Of a stretch of 64,000 nucleotides of DNA, positions 14,219 to 29,200 are shown piece by piece. Origin of the DNA: Glandiceps talaboti (taxonomy: Eukaryota; Hemichordata; Enteropneusta; Spengelidae); NCBI RefSeq assembly GCF_964340395.1, contig NC_135563.1:14455151-14519150 (forward strand), given 5' to 3'. Below the pieces are notes generated by a model. The model made no database searches. It was not told where the DNA came from and saw only the letters and a list, made by a program, of their open reading frames with translations. The stretch's first letter is position 1. Each line of letters begins with the position of its first letter. The position numbers and the translations under genes were made by a program.

Positions 14219-17200
14219 ATGGATGCATCATTTTGGCATTTCTGCTTCAATTAATGTGATGCACCTTCTATTTCTTCACATCTTGCCCATAATGTGACAT
14301 GAACTATGGAGCAGCACATCAAGAATATGCAGTGAAGCAAGTACAAATGTATAAAGGATATGATATTGTCTTCCTGCTCAGATGCTTGATACTGTGTTCC
14401 TGCTCAGATGCTCGAAAAAAAGATTCAAAAGCAATTTTACCACTGCATGATTTTGCACTTTAATTAAACTGAGATACTTACTTTGGTTTGGGCATATCCC
14501 TGGGACAATCATTAGGATGAAATCCTGGAAATTCATCTTTATATACTTGAATAGAATATGGATAAAATATTTGAATAACCTAGAAGAAAAGACAGTAAAC
14601 ATTTAGTTGGGTGAGGTATACATAAAATATCAGCTGTATAGATTTTGGACATGATTGGACGTACTGAGCACAGTTAGATAAAAGCATGTTATTGATATTG
14701 TATTTGTATTCTTTGCAGTACCTCTATCTAGTTACATCACTTTTTTATTTTGCATGGAGTCACGATGATCAAATGGTTAGAGTGGTCAGCTTAGTATCTG
14801 CAAATTGTCAGTTCAACCCTTTCTACTGCCATTTGTTTCTGAACAGCTGAAGTTCTTCAGTTTGAATCACCACTGTGTCCCTGTTAAACCCAACAGTATA
14901 AAAAAATGGGAACATGGCAGCATATATGACAAATGTTGCTTTGTGAAGGATTTAATCATATGAATTTACATCCATAATACAAATGTACAATGGCCTGCTC
15001 CAAAGGGAGTTGAGGAAGTAAAAGGGCTATGCCAGAAGTAATAATTGTACATAATACTATTTCCGACATGATTCATCGTGGAAAGTGTTTAAAATATGAA
15101 CCATTATATGAACCATTATATCATTACATTTACCTACATGCAATATGTAGCTCTGTACATAGTGTCTGTGATGATGTGCATGAAAGGCCCTCTAAAAATG
15201 TGTGCCATTAATTCATCACCACTATTAGTACTATAAGTACCGAATACATTACTGATATACCTGTAAATGTGCATGGAGTTTGCGATGCTCTGGATGTTAA
15301 AGCAGAACAAATTTTTCAGCATTAAAAGTGACACAATTTTGCCATGATTTCTCAGTTTATTTTGTTAATATGGTGAAAGCTGTTATATAATGTGATTGTA
15401 ACAACAAAAGCTGTCACCTACAGATGTGGATACAAGTGTTTAAAAAAACAATACATCACATGATCCTCTATCTCAAAATTAAATCACACATGCACAATAT
15501 GGAACCGTGTCAAACACTGATCTCTCTGATTTCAAGAGATAACTTGGACAGAAACTAGTACAACAGATCTATGTGTGATGTACCTCGGTAACTTTGCGAA
15601 TACATTTATAGATTGGTGAATACATCATGTACATATTAATAAGACATTACAATTGAATCGCTATACATCAAGAATTACTTACACCTGTTGAGAAAACGGA
15701 TGTTATGGAAATCTCATGCGCTCAATGTACCAGGAAATATTTTCAAGATACTTCCCTCCATCAGGAAGCATTTTCATGATATTTTCCTGTTTACAGCAGA
15801 CAAGTTTCAACATAGACACTTTTATAGGTATCTCAAGACGAACAATGTTCACTGCTTGATTATCAATGAGGATAGAGGAATTCTTCCTCATCAATACATA
15901 TTACTCCTGTAGTTGAACACAACTGAACAGCCTCTAGAACAATTACATTTGACTTGTACAGCACAGAAAAAAGGTATTGCAGATAATCTTTTTTTTTTTT
16001 TTTTTTTTTTTTAAACATGTTTTCATACAAATGTATCTATATGCATACCACTGATGTAGAACACTGAAGATTTGATCCACCCCTGCAGGACATGTTAGCC
16101 TGAATATCAGTTACATGTACAATGTGTACATTGTGTCTGTGTACAGTAATCCCATGGTGTTGCTCATACTTTGCTATGTATAATCATACATTGTATATCA
16201 TGTATTTTCTGCTATCACTACAGTAAACCATACAGCAGAAGCAGTTTCAGTGCCACTTCACTTTAAATAAAACATGACTTGGACATCATGATGTCAAATT
16301 AAGAAAAATATCATGCCGTGATATTTTTCTTAATTTGATCACAAATGTAAATCCAGCTATATCCTAAAAGCAATGTTGGACAAGTACATGTATTACATGT
16401 AAATACATTTAAATAATTTCCTGAAACATCTTCAGATTTGTTGTACAACACCACTCAATGATGTCTCTTGGCAGACTCTTTCATATAGTCTATAACTTGC
16501 TATTTGTGGCATCAAATCTCTTCTCATGTCTAGCTCAAGATGAAATGTCAAATTTAAACAGTGTCACCTTCAGTCATTAATATCTTGATGGCTTTCTTAT
16601 CAATCACAGAATTCTTACCAATAATAAGTTTGCTTTATTGTGGGCAGTTACATAATGACCAAATATGGCATATTTGTCAGCTCATATATGATGGTACTTA
16701 GACATTTTTTTTACATCATTCTAACAGTTAGGGGTTTACTCATTTGCATGAGCAACATTTGGTTCATAATTTCTTGTTAGGGTAAAGAGAAATCTTGAGA
16801 TTGACAGTCACAGATATACATATAGGCTCTACACTAGTTTCATACACAAGTGACATACATACGTTTATATTGAATGTCAATCAATATCACTCAATGATGT
16901 CCCTCGGCTGACAGTTTCATATATATACAGTACATAAATACATATAAATAAATTGTCATATACCTCTGGGCCTCTTCATAGCCATACAATTTGTGTTCCC
17001 TAAGGAGTACTGTTTGTGAGTGTGTAAAAAATTACAACCCAGTATGGCCTATGAGAATGTACATGCGATACACTGATCAAAATATGTTATTGAAATATCA
17101 TCAAATACTAACAATGATTGAGAGAAATGCCATCCTTCATTTGACTACTATGCTCTTATCAAAGATCATCACACTTCATTTTCAGAATTACGCACTAGAC

Positions 17201-20200
17201 TGACTTCGCTGACCCATGCCTTATGCTCACATAGGAAGTAAACATGTCGGTGTAATTAGCAAACTATTTTACATTTGTCCCAGGACAGAGGAAAACTAAT
17301 CACAATATTCCGAATGATTCAAGCATCAAATATATATTTAGAAAGACCAATTAATACTATTAAGTATTAGAGATCATTTTCTCATATGATCAAGTTCTGT
17401 GTACCATTTCAGTTGTATCCAGAGTCATAGACTTCAGATATTGTCTGCATGATTTTTAAAAAATATTGTGCGATACTCATAGTGTCAGGAAAAAATGATA
17501 CTACTTTTAATATCCATGTACATGTACATGTACATATATGCCAAATCATATTTATTATGGAAGTATATATTTTCAAAATCAGCTACATTTGTATTTTGGG
17601 ACTACTTTTAGCACAAAAATATACTATGTTCACTGGCTACCTACACTATCACTGTTGCTATCTTTGTACATGCACTGTCCTTTGTCTACATGTATCCCTA
17701 ACTCACAAACGTCTGACTTTAAATCTCACAAAAGACAAATGAAAGCATACAAAATATAATTATACTAAATTGACTACATGCCAGTAGTATCTAGGCACTG
17801 TCATTTCCCTATCCCTACAGGTCCCATGGTTGCTAGGCATACTGGTGTAAAGTGTGTTTTTTTAAATATCGTTCATTTGACTACCTACATTTTTGTTCAT
17901 GTACATTCTCAATTGTTATTTTTGTAATAGGCAGTCATTTGCCTATCACTATGGGCATAGTCATGGTCGCTAGGCATAGGGGAGTCAAGTTTTTGAATGT
18001 ATGGTCACTTGATTACTGCATGATACACATCACTCTTGTAATCTTTGAAATAGACACTCATTTTGCTGTTGGTATGGGCAATGCCTGACTTCACAATATT
18101 GTCCCAGACTTAGAGTTACCACCTGTCTTTGACGAATTTCGTAAAATATTAATTATGACTCACAATCAGATCAGGGGCCCAGTCTGACAATATTTTGAAG
18201 TCATGCATTCATAAACATCATGACTTCACATCTCGGAAGAAGACCCATCCCACTCACGTCACAAAATCTCACAAAAGACAAACATAAGAGTACAAAATAT
18301 ATACTAAATTGACTACATTCCAGTAGTATATTTCAAAAACAAATTCTGGGGAATCTCATCCACTTGAACAAGTCTATTATTTATAGTTGACTTTCATCTG
18401 TACTTTTAACTTGCCAAATTTTACTCAGGAATATTGATGATAAATATTGACACAAAGAAATTGAATTCCTTTATTTTGGGTAGACCCCCCCCCCCCCCCC
18501 CCACTAATTCTTTTATTTTGATCAACTTTCACTCTCCCCACACCTCCTTTGAAATGAAATGAAAGTTAAATTATACTGTACAAAGAGAAATCAATATGAA
18601 CATAAACACTTGAACTGAGTAAAAATTTTGCTTTTGATAATCATGGCACACATGTGCTCATTGAATCATTGGGAGAGCTCAAAGTGGTGATTTTATGAAG
18701 AAAGTATAGTGCATATACTATACAGTTGATAAATCACTTATGTTATGATACAGCCATGTCCATAATATCTGTTATATATGAGATAAGGGTTTATCTTTGT
18801 TAATAAACACTGTTCAGTTTTTATGACCAATAAAGATTCCTGTATTGTGACAATGAAGGAATTATTAAAATTTGTTGAGCTTCAGTTTTCAGACATGTAC
18901 TCAATAGCCATATACAGGATAGCATTGATTTAGGCAGCATGCATACAAATAACGTTTCCACATGACGTGCCTAGGCATTGTGGTAATCTATACGAACACA
19001 CAAATCAATTATATCAACAAATGAAGACACATATTGCACAAGAAAGTAAAACAATGTTTTGATTTATATTTTACTTATTTAATCATAATATCTAACATCT
19101 GTTTCAACAAACGCTCACTGCAGTGTATTGATGGCGTCTCGGATTCGAAGCATATTAACTTCATACCCCAGTTAATCAACTGTGAACATATAGGATAACT
19201 GGCAACTAATTTTTAGTGTAATATCTGTCCAAACACAAAATTTTACCTATGAAAAAGAAGCTTACTCCAGTAACTGGGGCTTCAACTGCAAAGTAAACAT
19301 GATAAAACAATACAATTTCCAATCATGACATAGATTTGTCAAGCAGTTTCATTCTTAAGCTTTTGATAACACTGAATTTTACAAACTTCAAGTATGTGGT
19401 GTGTGGTGTAAGAAGTAATGTCTACTAATCTATGCATACTATGAGCATTTACTTTCATGAAATACACTTCCTGAGTTCCTTTTATGAGGAGGATGTTTAT
19501 GATGAATTATGAATTTGATCACTGACATTTTTGACTCCCACATGGTAAATACATTAACTTTACGGTATTGGTATCTAAATGTCAAGAAGAACACATCAGT
19601 AGTATCCATTCCTGGTAAATTGAGATTGTTGAAAGTAAACTGATCTGAAAATGATCTATTAGGAGAATGCCAAATGCTCATAATTTGTTGGGAAAATGAC
19701 AAGTTATAGCTTGTACTTCATGGAAAACTATACACAGGCTTTAGCAAGCTAAAAAAAAGCCCCCCAAAAAACCCTGCAATCTTGCAGAGCTACATTTAGA
19801 TAATCCGGAACAGATGAATGATCAAATATAATCCTAAGGCCTAAAAAAATAATTGTTTGGTTCCAGTTACCTGACCCCAACCTCGCTTTTCACTGCCAAT
19901 CCTAAACTTCTTTTTTTTTTACAAATTCAAGAAAAAAAAAATAAAATCGCAAAAATTGTGAAGTCTCACGAGTAACAGTGGATGAAGAACCTGATCTATA
20001 ATGGCTGTACATCTGATAGGAAGAAATAAACAACACAGAGACCATTGGAAAACAATGGAAAACCTGAGCTAGACACTCACACAGAAAAAAATATATAATG
20101 AAATAAAATATAAAATCTACTTGCCCCACCTATTCTAAAATTGAGCGTAATCGGAACCACACAGTTTTTTTTTATTAGGCCTACTGGCTGCACTGATATG

Positions 20201-23200
20201 ACAGCACTGATGTAAGAACTTGGGTTTGATTTAAAAGCTTTTTTTTAAGTTTAAGTTTAGATCAGCATATTTCATTGGGTTCAAGAGTTCATGAACATAG
20301 ACAGCACATAAACGCCCCACTGTTTTATTTTCCTGTAACCAAAGATGATTTACATTGTACTAAATTTTGCTATGCACACTTCAATTTCACTGACATGATC
20401 CATTAAAAAATCATTACATTGATTTGATTTCATATGTGTGCACTGCTCCAGTTTCTTCTGATAATGAATCTGATTACTTCTTAATGATTAAATTCTGATA
20501 CAACCATTCCAAGTGCTACTAGTACTACACAAGGAGTTGATGGTTATATAACTAAATAATACATATACCTTGTAATCAATAAATGACTCTGTAGGCAAAT
20601 TTAAAAGTCCAAACAGCATTCAATTTCAGCCAATTTTAAATGTATATGTATGTGTTAGCAAATGAACAATATGTTAGCAGACTTAATTGGTAACCATGCT
20701 CTTGCCTAAGACTTTCAAGATTTTTGACGGCACACTTTGCCAATACCATTTAAGAAAATGTAGAGTAGATGTTATGGACATAATATAGAATCTATACATG
20801 CTACAATCATATCCATCATATTATTATAGTCAAATGGATTTCTCTTGCACAGCATTCTGTTCTTACCACTGACAGCGTTAGTGCTGTTGTAGCATTAATA
20901 TAAATGTGATGACGTTATTTCATCCCCACATGACTTACTTTCAAGCTGGAGGTTAAGTTTGTAATAAACTGATCAATGTGTGATAGATTACTACTGGCAT
21001 GCGCTGTTCACCCTTTCCCAAGCAGGAGATTTAGCTTTCGGTACAATTTGTCCATTTGACTCGATGTGGAGAGAGAGATCAAAGAAAAGGACTACACATA
21101 TAGTTACTAGACTATGAACACAGTACAGTTACTTATATGTATCATGATTTTGTACTACCCACATGTCCTTGCAAGTAGAAATAGTGATATAAATTAATAA
21201 TTACACTTCAATATTACACTTCATTCCTTATCTCTGTATGTACAATGTTCATTTTAGTATTTAATAATTTAGTAATTCATATATGATCATTATGGCTTTT
21301 ACTATGTGAATACAATTCATGAAATAATAATAACACTGGTCTCACATAATAGATTTGAGAAGAAATCTTTTGTGTATTATTAATAACTTAATTACTTACG
21401 TAAATTGAAATAAAAATTGACTGACAGCTACTTATCGTGTTGGTGCATTCAGCCTAAACCTATATACAGTGTAACAAATTATTTAGTCAGATCACTCTGT
21501 ATACATGTACAGTTACTAGCAAAAAAATCAAGGGGCAAACTAAAACAGATTGGTTGAGTCCATGCATGCATGCACTCAACTCCAGTACCTTTTGCATTTA
21601 TATAAAGTGTATCGTGTATAGCTTATACCATAGTTATCGACTAAATGGCACACTTTGTTAGCCACTTACAGATTGGGACGTTGATGTTATTAGTAAGAGC
21701 AGTCAGGCAATGATAAGTGAAGTGCCTGAATGGCCCATAATGGCTTGAGTACACATCATCTGATGTGTTGTTTTTCTTTTCAGACTAAAAGCCCACACAG
21801 AAATCTTTTCTTCATCGATGGGTATTAGAACAATAAAGGTGAAACAAAGAGATAAGACAACAACTAAATTTACATCACGAGTATCAGTAGAATCACTATA
21901 AAATTGTATAAACCAGACAGAACAGATGTTTTGATGTGATAAATACATGTACTTTAAAATTTCTGAACAGTATGTTGATATCAAGGACAAATTTCATACA
22001 ACACTTTAAATTCAACCATACATGAACCTACGAGTCAACATTTATAAATACCAAGTGAATCACTCATACACGTACCGGTACATGTAGGGGTACTTTCACC
22101 TTCAAATGGTTAATGAGCAATCTATTTTTAGGAAGCGTTCAATTTTCTGCCATTTTTTTCAGAAAGTGGTGGTACATGTATGTATTTTCTACGAATTTCA
22201 ATTCATGATTAAGTGAAGGCAGGAAAGTGAAATTATTGACATGAGCACTGCTGCTCCATACCAATTCTAAAATCTAATAAATTATGATTTTCTTTCATTC
22301 CATTTTGAAAATTTGATGTTTGATCTTTCCTACCTAGGTAAAATAGATTATGCAAGCCTTTTGTTTGCAGTGTTGCATTCATGTCTGTATTGTGCTACAA
22401 ATGAAAGCCATTTGATCTCAGGACAACCCACTTATGTCGTCAGCACTATTAAAGGGCAAAACAGGGTTACAGATAGGCAATACATCAAACACATCCCATT
22501 CATTAGTCTGTATGGTTAACACGGTTAAATTCGGATTATGACACAAATTTTATGCCTCCATTATCTGCACAGCTTACTCATTACAGTAGTGTTCCCATGG
22601 CATAAAATATCTAGCCATTACTCTCATTTCGAAAATTGTTCTCAATGAGCTCAACGGAACAATGCATTATAACCATAACCTTTCACAGTAAGGAATGGTA
22701 ATAGATGTTAAAGTACATAGAATGACTCATACACCCTGAAGCCAACTTGGTGTATGGATGACTGGTTACTGCTCAGTCTAGTCTGTGATTCTAGCTTGGA
22801 GATAATCACTGCTGAGTTTCTGAACTAGTGTCTAACAACGTGCTAATTTATTTTAAAGCATTTTTAACTGAAAGGCAAAGCCCAACAAAAGTGAAATATC
22901 TTCAGAATGTACTGATACGGAGGATACTTCCCACCCTTTTCACAGTGCATATGTACATACCATATGTATATTGTACATTTTGTATAATATATAAAGCTGT
23001 TAGTTCTACCCCAGTACACATCTACATGTATGCCTACATTTTGTATCCAGAAATAGTGAAATCAGTACGACCTAGCTCAGTAGCTGTGATATCCTTACAA
23101 CATAATTGGACCATGCACTGTCTGAACAGCACAGTGTGTCATATATTGAAAAGCGAGTACTTTACTTGTCTGGTTTTGTGGTGAAATGATACAACATTCT

Positions 23201-26200
23201 TCACAAAACATGTACATGTATGTGTTAGTGATCCTTCTACATTACACACCTACTTTAATTGTCATTTGGAGTTTATACTTTACTTCCCTGACAAAATAAC
23301 ATTGTAATAATTACATTAATTCATGATATTTCAACTGAAAACAATATTACCTATTCAGATGATCATTTTGGACACAAGACTGGACATGTGCAGGTAATAA
23401 CATTAACAGTGTTTATGGATTGACCCTAATGAGGTATTGTACACTTAGCTATAAGCCCATGATATGAGTGAAACTTTCCTGATTACTATAGATATCAGTA
23501 CACAGTTATACAGTTGTATGCATCCATGCATGTACCAGACTTACTACATACAAAACATGTGGTATCTCAATATGGTCATGTACCTGTTTGGTTGCTATTG
23601 TGCCATTCTTACTACTGGACACCCAAAGTTGCCCTGACTACAAATTCTCAATGGGTACAATAGCTTGTATACAAGTAGACTGCATAATAACATACTGTAC
23701 ATAATATGACACATTAATACACTAACTGTCTAGTCAACAAATCAGCCTTCTCCAACATGCACTGACAGATTCAATGATTTTTATTTGATTATCCCCTGAT
23801 ACAATTTGGAACAGACGATGACAATCGCCCCAATTATATAACTATAAGTTTAAATACTTTGGCAATAATCTTGCCAAGGTGACTACTGTCTCAACAATAG
23901 TAGGCCAGGTTGTCTGGGTCTTACTATCTCTAGAATTAAGTTATCTAGGTCTAGACAGCTTCTTGAGATATTGACAAGTCTGTGCTACAAGTAACAACAA
24001 TAGCAACACAGCCTCCATATCCTTACATAACACCTTAATGAACAGACTATAAAACAACAATCAGACAAACCTTTGTCTTTTAATTGTCAATCATTAGACT
24101 GAAAATTATTACTTGGAGCTAATCTACATAATCTGTTGGTAGCTACATGTACACCAGAATTGGATTCACATTCACATTGATGTTACATTGTGTCAAAATA
24201 AATCTGATTCATTTTCAGACAATGAAATTTACCCCTCTAGAATACATAGAGCACATGAAAATATGAACCTGTTGGTAGCTACACCAGAATTGGATTCATA
24301 TTCACACTGATGTCACATTGTGTCAATATAAATCTGATTCATTTTCAGACAATGAAATTTAACCCTCTGGAATAGAGCACATGAAAATATGAACCTGTTG
24401 GTAGCTACACCAGAATTGGATTCATATTCATACTGATGTCACATTTTGTCAATATAAATCTGATCCCATTTTCAGACAATGAAATTTAACCCTCTGGAAA
24501 AGAGCTCACGAAAAAGCTTTATTCATAAAATAGTAAATGTGATAATAAAATCATTTTTGAATAAACACAATGTGAATACACATTTCATAATAGAAACACC
24601 TCCTCGATCATATACCAAACATATTTTATTTTCATTTATAGCTTCTCATGCACTATTTAATGGACTCATAAAAACTTTTCTGATTGATTATTATTAACAA
24701 AGTACCCTGCTACTGATTTCCTCCAAGTACAAGAGCTGTGATGAATGGAAGTAATCACTAGCGTAGACAGGTGGCACTACTTATTAAACATATGGAAGTC
24801 ACCTCTACAGTGACCATCAAATGATGATGCATATATAATTGAGTAGTCAGACACACACAACAGATCACTTGGCAATTCGGTCTGTTACTGTTGACACATG
24901 GCATGGCATAAATCTCAATATACCATACTACAATGTAGATATATTAGAAATGTCTGCTTTCTGAAAATTTTTAAACATGTTGTTATCTAGCATTTAGCAT
25001 GTATCATGGGGTAACGTGATGCAAGACAAGTACTGGTACATGTATTATAGTAATGACGTTTATGACCAGGATATGATTTTCTTTTTGCACTAAATTGCAG
25101 ACATCATGGTAGTACAAATGTACATGTACAGCAAAATGGCCCAACTTTAGGAGGCCCATTAAACCATACTATTGGTGTCCACAAACCCCATATCCGGGAC
25201 ATAATGTTTTATCATACCATATGCCATATCATACTGAAAACATAACTTAAAATTCACATAAACACATAAATCAATAGTGAAAGATCATTTTAAGTTCAAA
25301 AACATAATGATATTGAGAGAAAACCAAAGCCAAATTATTCAGCGAACATATATTGATGAGCACATCACTTGCCACATGTTGGTAAAGTGTGCATGGGGGG
25401 AAGGGGGGGGGGGACATGGCAATATTGAAAATGTAATTTATTGCAGAGGTTTTCAGACTGAAAAATTCCTGTCAGATAGACCGACCAGTGCTCCAAATCG
25501 GCTCTATCATGTATGACAGTGAACTTTGTTATCTTATCAAATAATATCAATATATTGTTGGTATTTTAGTGATAACAAAACAAACTGGGGCAAAGTATCA
25601 GCATGTACCTGAATGCTGTTGTCGTAAAATGAAAGGTTAATGCTGTTGTGAACATTGTTGTCAAAAAACCAAAGGTGACATCTTTGAGGTACATGTACTG
25701 TTTGAAACACACAGCCAATTATGTTATCATTTGGTAATTACTTTTTTGTTGTGCCAGCAGCACAATATACTCTGGCCTGCGAGAATTCCTCAATATCGTC
25801 TATATCTGTTTGAACTCCCACTATTCAGTTGCCACTGGAACAAATATAAATTCAGATCAAATTTGAAAAAAAAGCCAGCTAGGGTGCAAAGATATATAGT
25901 CAAAGAGTCATTCTGTTGTTGTATTTATTTACTACTATATAAACTAGACGAAATGTTAACATACATGTACTGTACCTACATTATTCAAAATTATGTCAGA
26001 AAACATCTTGTAAAATCCAAACTAAATAGTGAGTAAACAATATGAGTATACAATGTATTTGCTATGGGCTGTATGAGGTGAAACCTAGCTATTAAAGTTC
26101 CTTGGTCACGTTACCAAGGTCCCCCATCAAAATTATGGCGTGTGGGAAACTATGGTGATTTTACCCCTTCCTGTTACTGGAGTTCCCAAACCTTCGCAAA

Positions 26201-29200
26201 AATACTACATACTATATGATCACTAGCACTTTAGTCATAAAAACATTGAATTGGCTTATAAATGTATTTAAAGTATAAATACAGCATTTCACAGGGAATC
26301 TGTCTATAAATAATTGTGTCACCAATAATGAATTTCTAACCCATATTTCGAAGGGACTGAGTCCCTCTTCTTCAGTGGGTCGTATTATATCAAACTATCA
26401 TATTAAATTAAATAAATAAAAACCCACAAAATACAAAATAGAAATGTAAGTAGACTATAATATCATGTAGTAATACTGTAAGAACAGCATGTGGTGTGGG
26501 AAACATACATGTAAGGAGTTGATGTAAATGACAAACTACAATTTAATCATACTGAAATGAATTAATTACAATATGAAACTGAATACTAATAATTCACTTG
26601 ACATGATGATTAGCAGTGAATGGGGTTCCACTATACACATTAGGCGTAAAAAAAAAATTGTGTGGTTCCGATTACATTCAATTTTAGAATTGGTGAGGTA
26701 AGTAGATTTAAAAAAAAAAAAATTGTACAGCCATTACAGATAGGAAGAACAGTTTTATATTGTCTTTATAAGTTGATGTCAGTTTCTACATCTGCTATTT
26801 CTTGCAAGACTTGATGATTTTCACGATTTTATTTATTTTTTCTTGAATGTGTAAAAAAAAGTTTAGGGCGAGTATGAAAAACTAGATGAGGTCGGGTAAC
26901 CTGAACCAAACAATTTTTTTTCATTTAATAGGCCTTAGCTAGAATCAACCAGTGAATGTTTTATATATGAGTAGTTACTTTGCTCCACACATCTCTACAT
27001 ATCAAACAAATTTTTTTTTTTAAAGTTTGTGCACGACTTTCATACTTTCTTTGATGTCGGTAAACATGTCTGTTGATTATAGTGAGTGTAATAAATCATT
27101 ACAATCAATAATATTTGACAACTGTATGTACTCAACCTAATTTCATTTCTTTTCTGTTTCTTATTAAATGATAAAAAAAATGAAATTCTAAATTTCTAAT
27201 GACACTGTGGTGATAATATTACAAATGAAACCTTACATTTGAATAAGGTATGCAAAAATTTAATTTGTATATCATGCTAAAAGATTTTTTCAGTGTGAAA
27301 ACTTTATTGCTCATGACAAATCAACATGTGCTTCATTTCCTAAGAAGTGGACTCCCTGATAAAATATTTACACAAAGCATTTTGAATAACTATTTTTGCA
27401 TGTTTTTCTGTCAATGGAAATCTGATATGCAAATATTGGCAATATCATCAATCTTTGTGCACCCAATAAAAATCACAAAATACGAAAAAAATGAAATACA
27501 ATGTACAGGGATAGTTCACACAATTGATACAATCGATTATTTAAATCTAAACAAGTACTGACTCAACCGTAAGCATACAGTACATTTGCATAAACTCCTT
27601 TCAAATTCAACTGGATTTCTTATAATACATTTGTATCATCATATAATATTGATTTTACTTGCGACTATTCAATGAATTCTAAATAACATTTCTAGATTAA
27701 CAAACATGGTTACTGATGAAAAAACCTGTGATTCACTCTTGGTGCATTACATTGTCAATCAGAGGAAAGCAAGTGTACATGATAACTCACAGCAAGTCAT
27801 ACACTCCACCAAATACAACTGGTGGAAAAACACCGATGCCTTTCCTTGTGTCATTGCATTTGCTTGAATGACACAAGCAAAGAGAAGACTTCACACAGAG
27901 CCAAATAATGGAAAGACAATAAGCTAACTGATACAAAAACAACAGTGGATGCCTCTGATATGCATGTAGGTTGACACAATCATCATCATCATCATGTGGA
28001 CGCATCCGAGATAGAGTCCACAATGTTGCGTCAGGAGTCCTTCTTCCTCAATAGACTTGGGAGGTCCACAATCTCTTGCTTGGTGTCCCTAGCAATTGTA
28101 TCCATGTAGTTGAGAAGTCTTTTTCCCCTATTTGGACAGGACAATTGCAAGCAGATATCATCTGAAATGATTTGGTCCTTTGCACTGACTGACGCAGTAG
28201 CCTGCAAATCGTGCTCCTTGTTTGACACAATAATTTCATCAGTTTGTATATATCTTTCATCAGTTTGTTTATAATGTTAGTCATGCTGTTTTAGACAGAA
28301 CAGTAGCAGTCAAGCTAGATTGTTATAACGGGTCATTTTATTAGTAAACAGGGTCATGGGATCTGTGATCCTGTAGTGTTTGTATTTTGACAAGTTATCA
28401 ACACTAATTTAAAACATTCGTACATTGCATGTCTTTGCAGGAACATTGTCTCTCATTTCTGATTGCCATGAGCAAGCAAGTGCACCAGTGTTATTTCACA
28501 AGTTGTAATGTATTATGTATATGTACATGTGCATGTGTGCCAAGAGTAAATTTTTAATAACCATCCTCCTCATATCCCCTCCCACCCCTCCCCCCCAGCC
28601 TAATCCCTCCCATCAACACACAAACCAATATATACTCTATTATATACAGTCCAGGCATTGATGTCCTCAATTTTTATAATGCGCCAGTAAAAAAATCACA
28701 GGTGTGCTTATTACATGTAAATCCCTTCCAATAAGATCTCTTGCATGGAAGCATACTAAAAGAAAGTGCTGCAGTGTACATGTACACCAACTGTTACTGT
28801 TACATGTACATTGCAAAATGTATCCAGTTATGCAATAAATCATTGATGGTTACTGATGCAAAAACACTAATCAATTGTTTTAAGTACCCTGTCATGCTGG
28901 TATTATTCCCCTGAAGGTAATTTGCAACCTCACTTCAGGTCATACACTCCTAATGTGACACTACATTAATTTGTATACGTACAAACATAAAGAACTTCAC
29001 CTACAAAATGTACCATAATTATAATAACAACATATATATTATTTACAGCGGCAACTACAAGAGAACACAGATTTTCAAGGAATGTTGTGTGAAAACATGG
29101 AAAGATTTATGTATCAAATCCTGCAGCAATCATCAGTCTTTTAATAATTGTCAATTACATCTTTGAGAAAAACAGTGTTGTCATTTTCTGGGTTTTTTGG

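Larger units (their letters stand above)
1534..14481 (-). other. MGAT2 intron 2 (about 12.9 kb)
   Basis: No convincing exon was seen on either strand. The content is AT-rich DNA with many TACATGTA palindromes, hairpins at 3478-3542 and 8684-8763, a foldback family (4360-4560 and 10202-10345), two CA/GACA compound microsatellites, a tandem repeat at 8770-9190 and a poly-C tract. Scattered short ORFs have no recognisable domains. Confidence 0.75.

Noticed and set aside
14757-14830. A functional tRNA gene
   Set aside because: The A and B boxes are present but no acceptor stem or anticodon arm can be formed; it is a SINE head.
22828-23184. 118-codon plus-strand ORF
   Set aside because: AT-rich, no domain, no splice sites in phase, and inside an MGAT2 intron.
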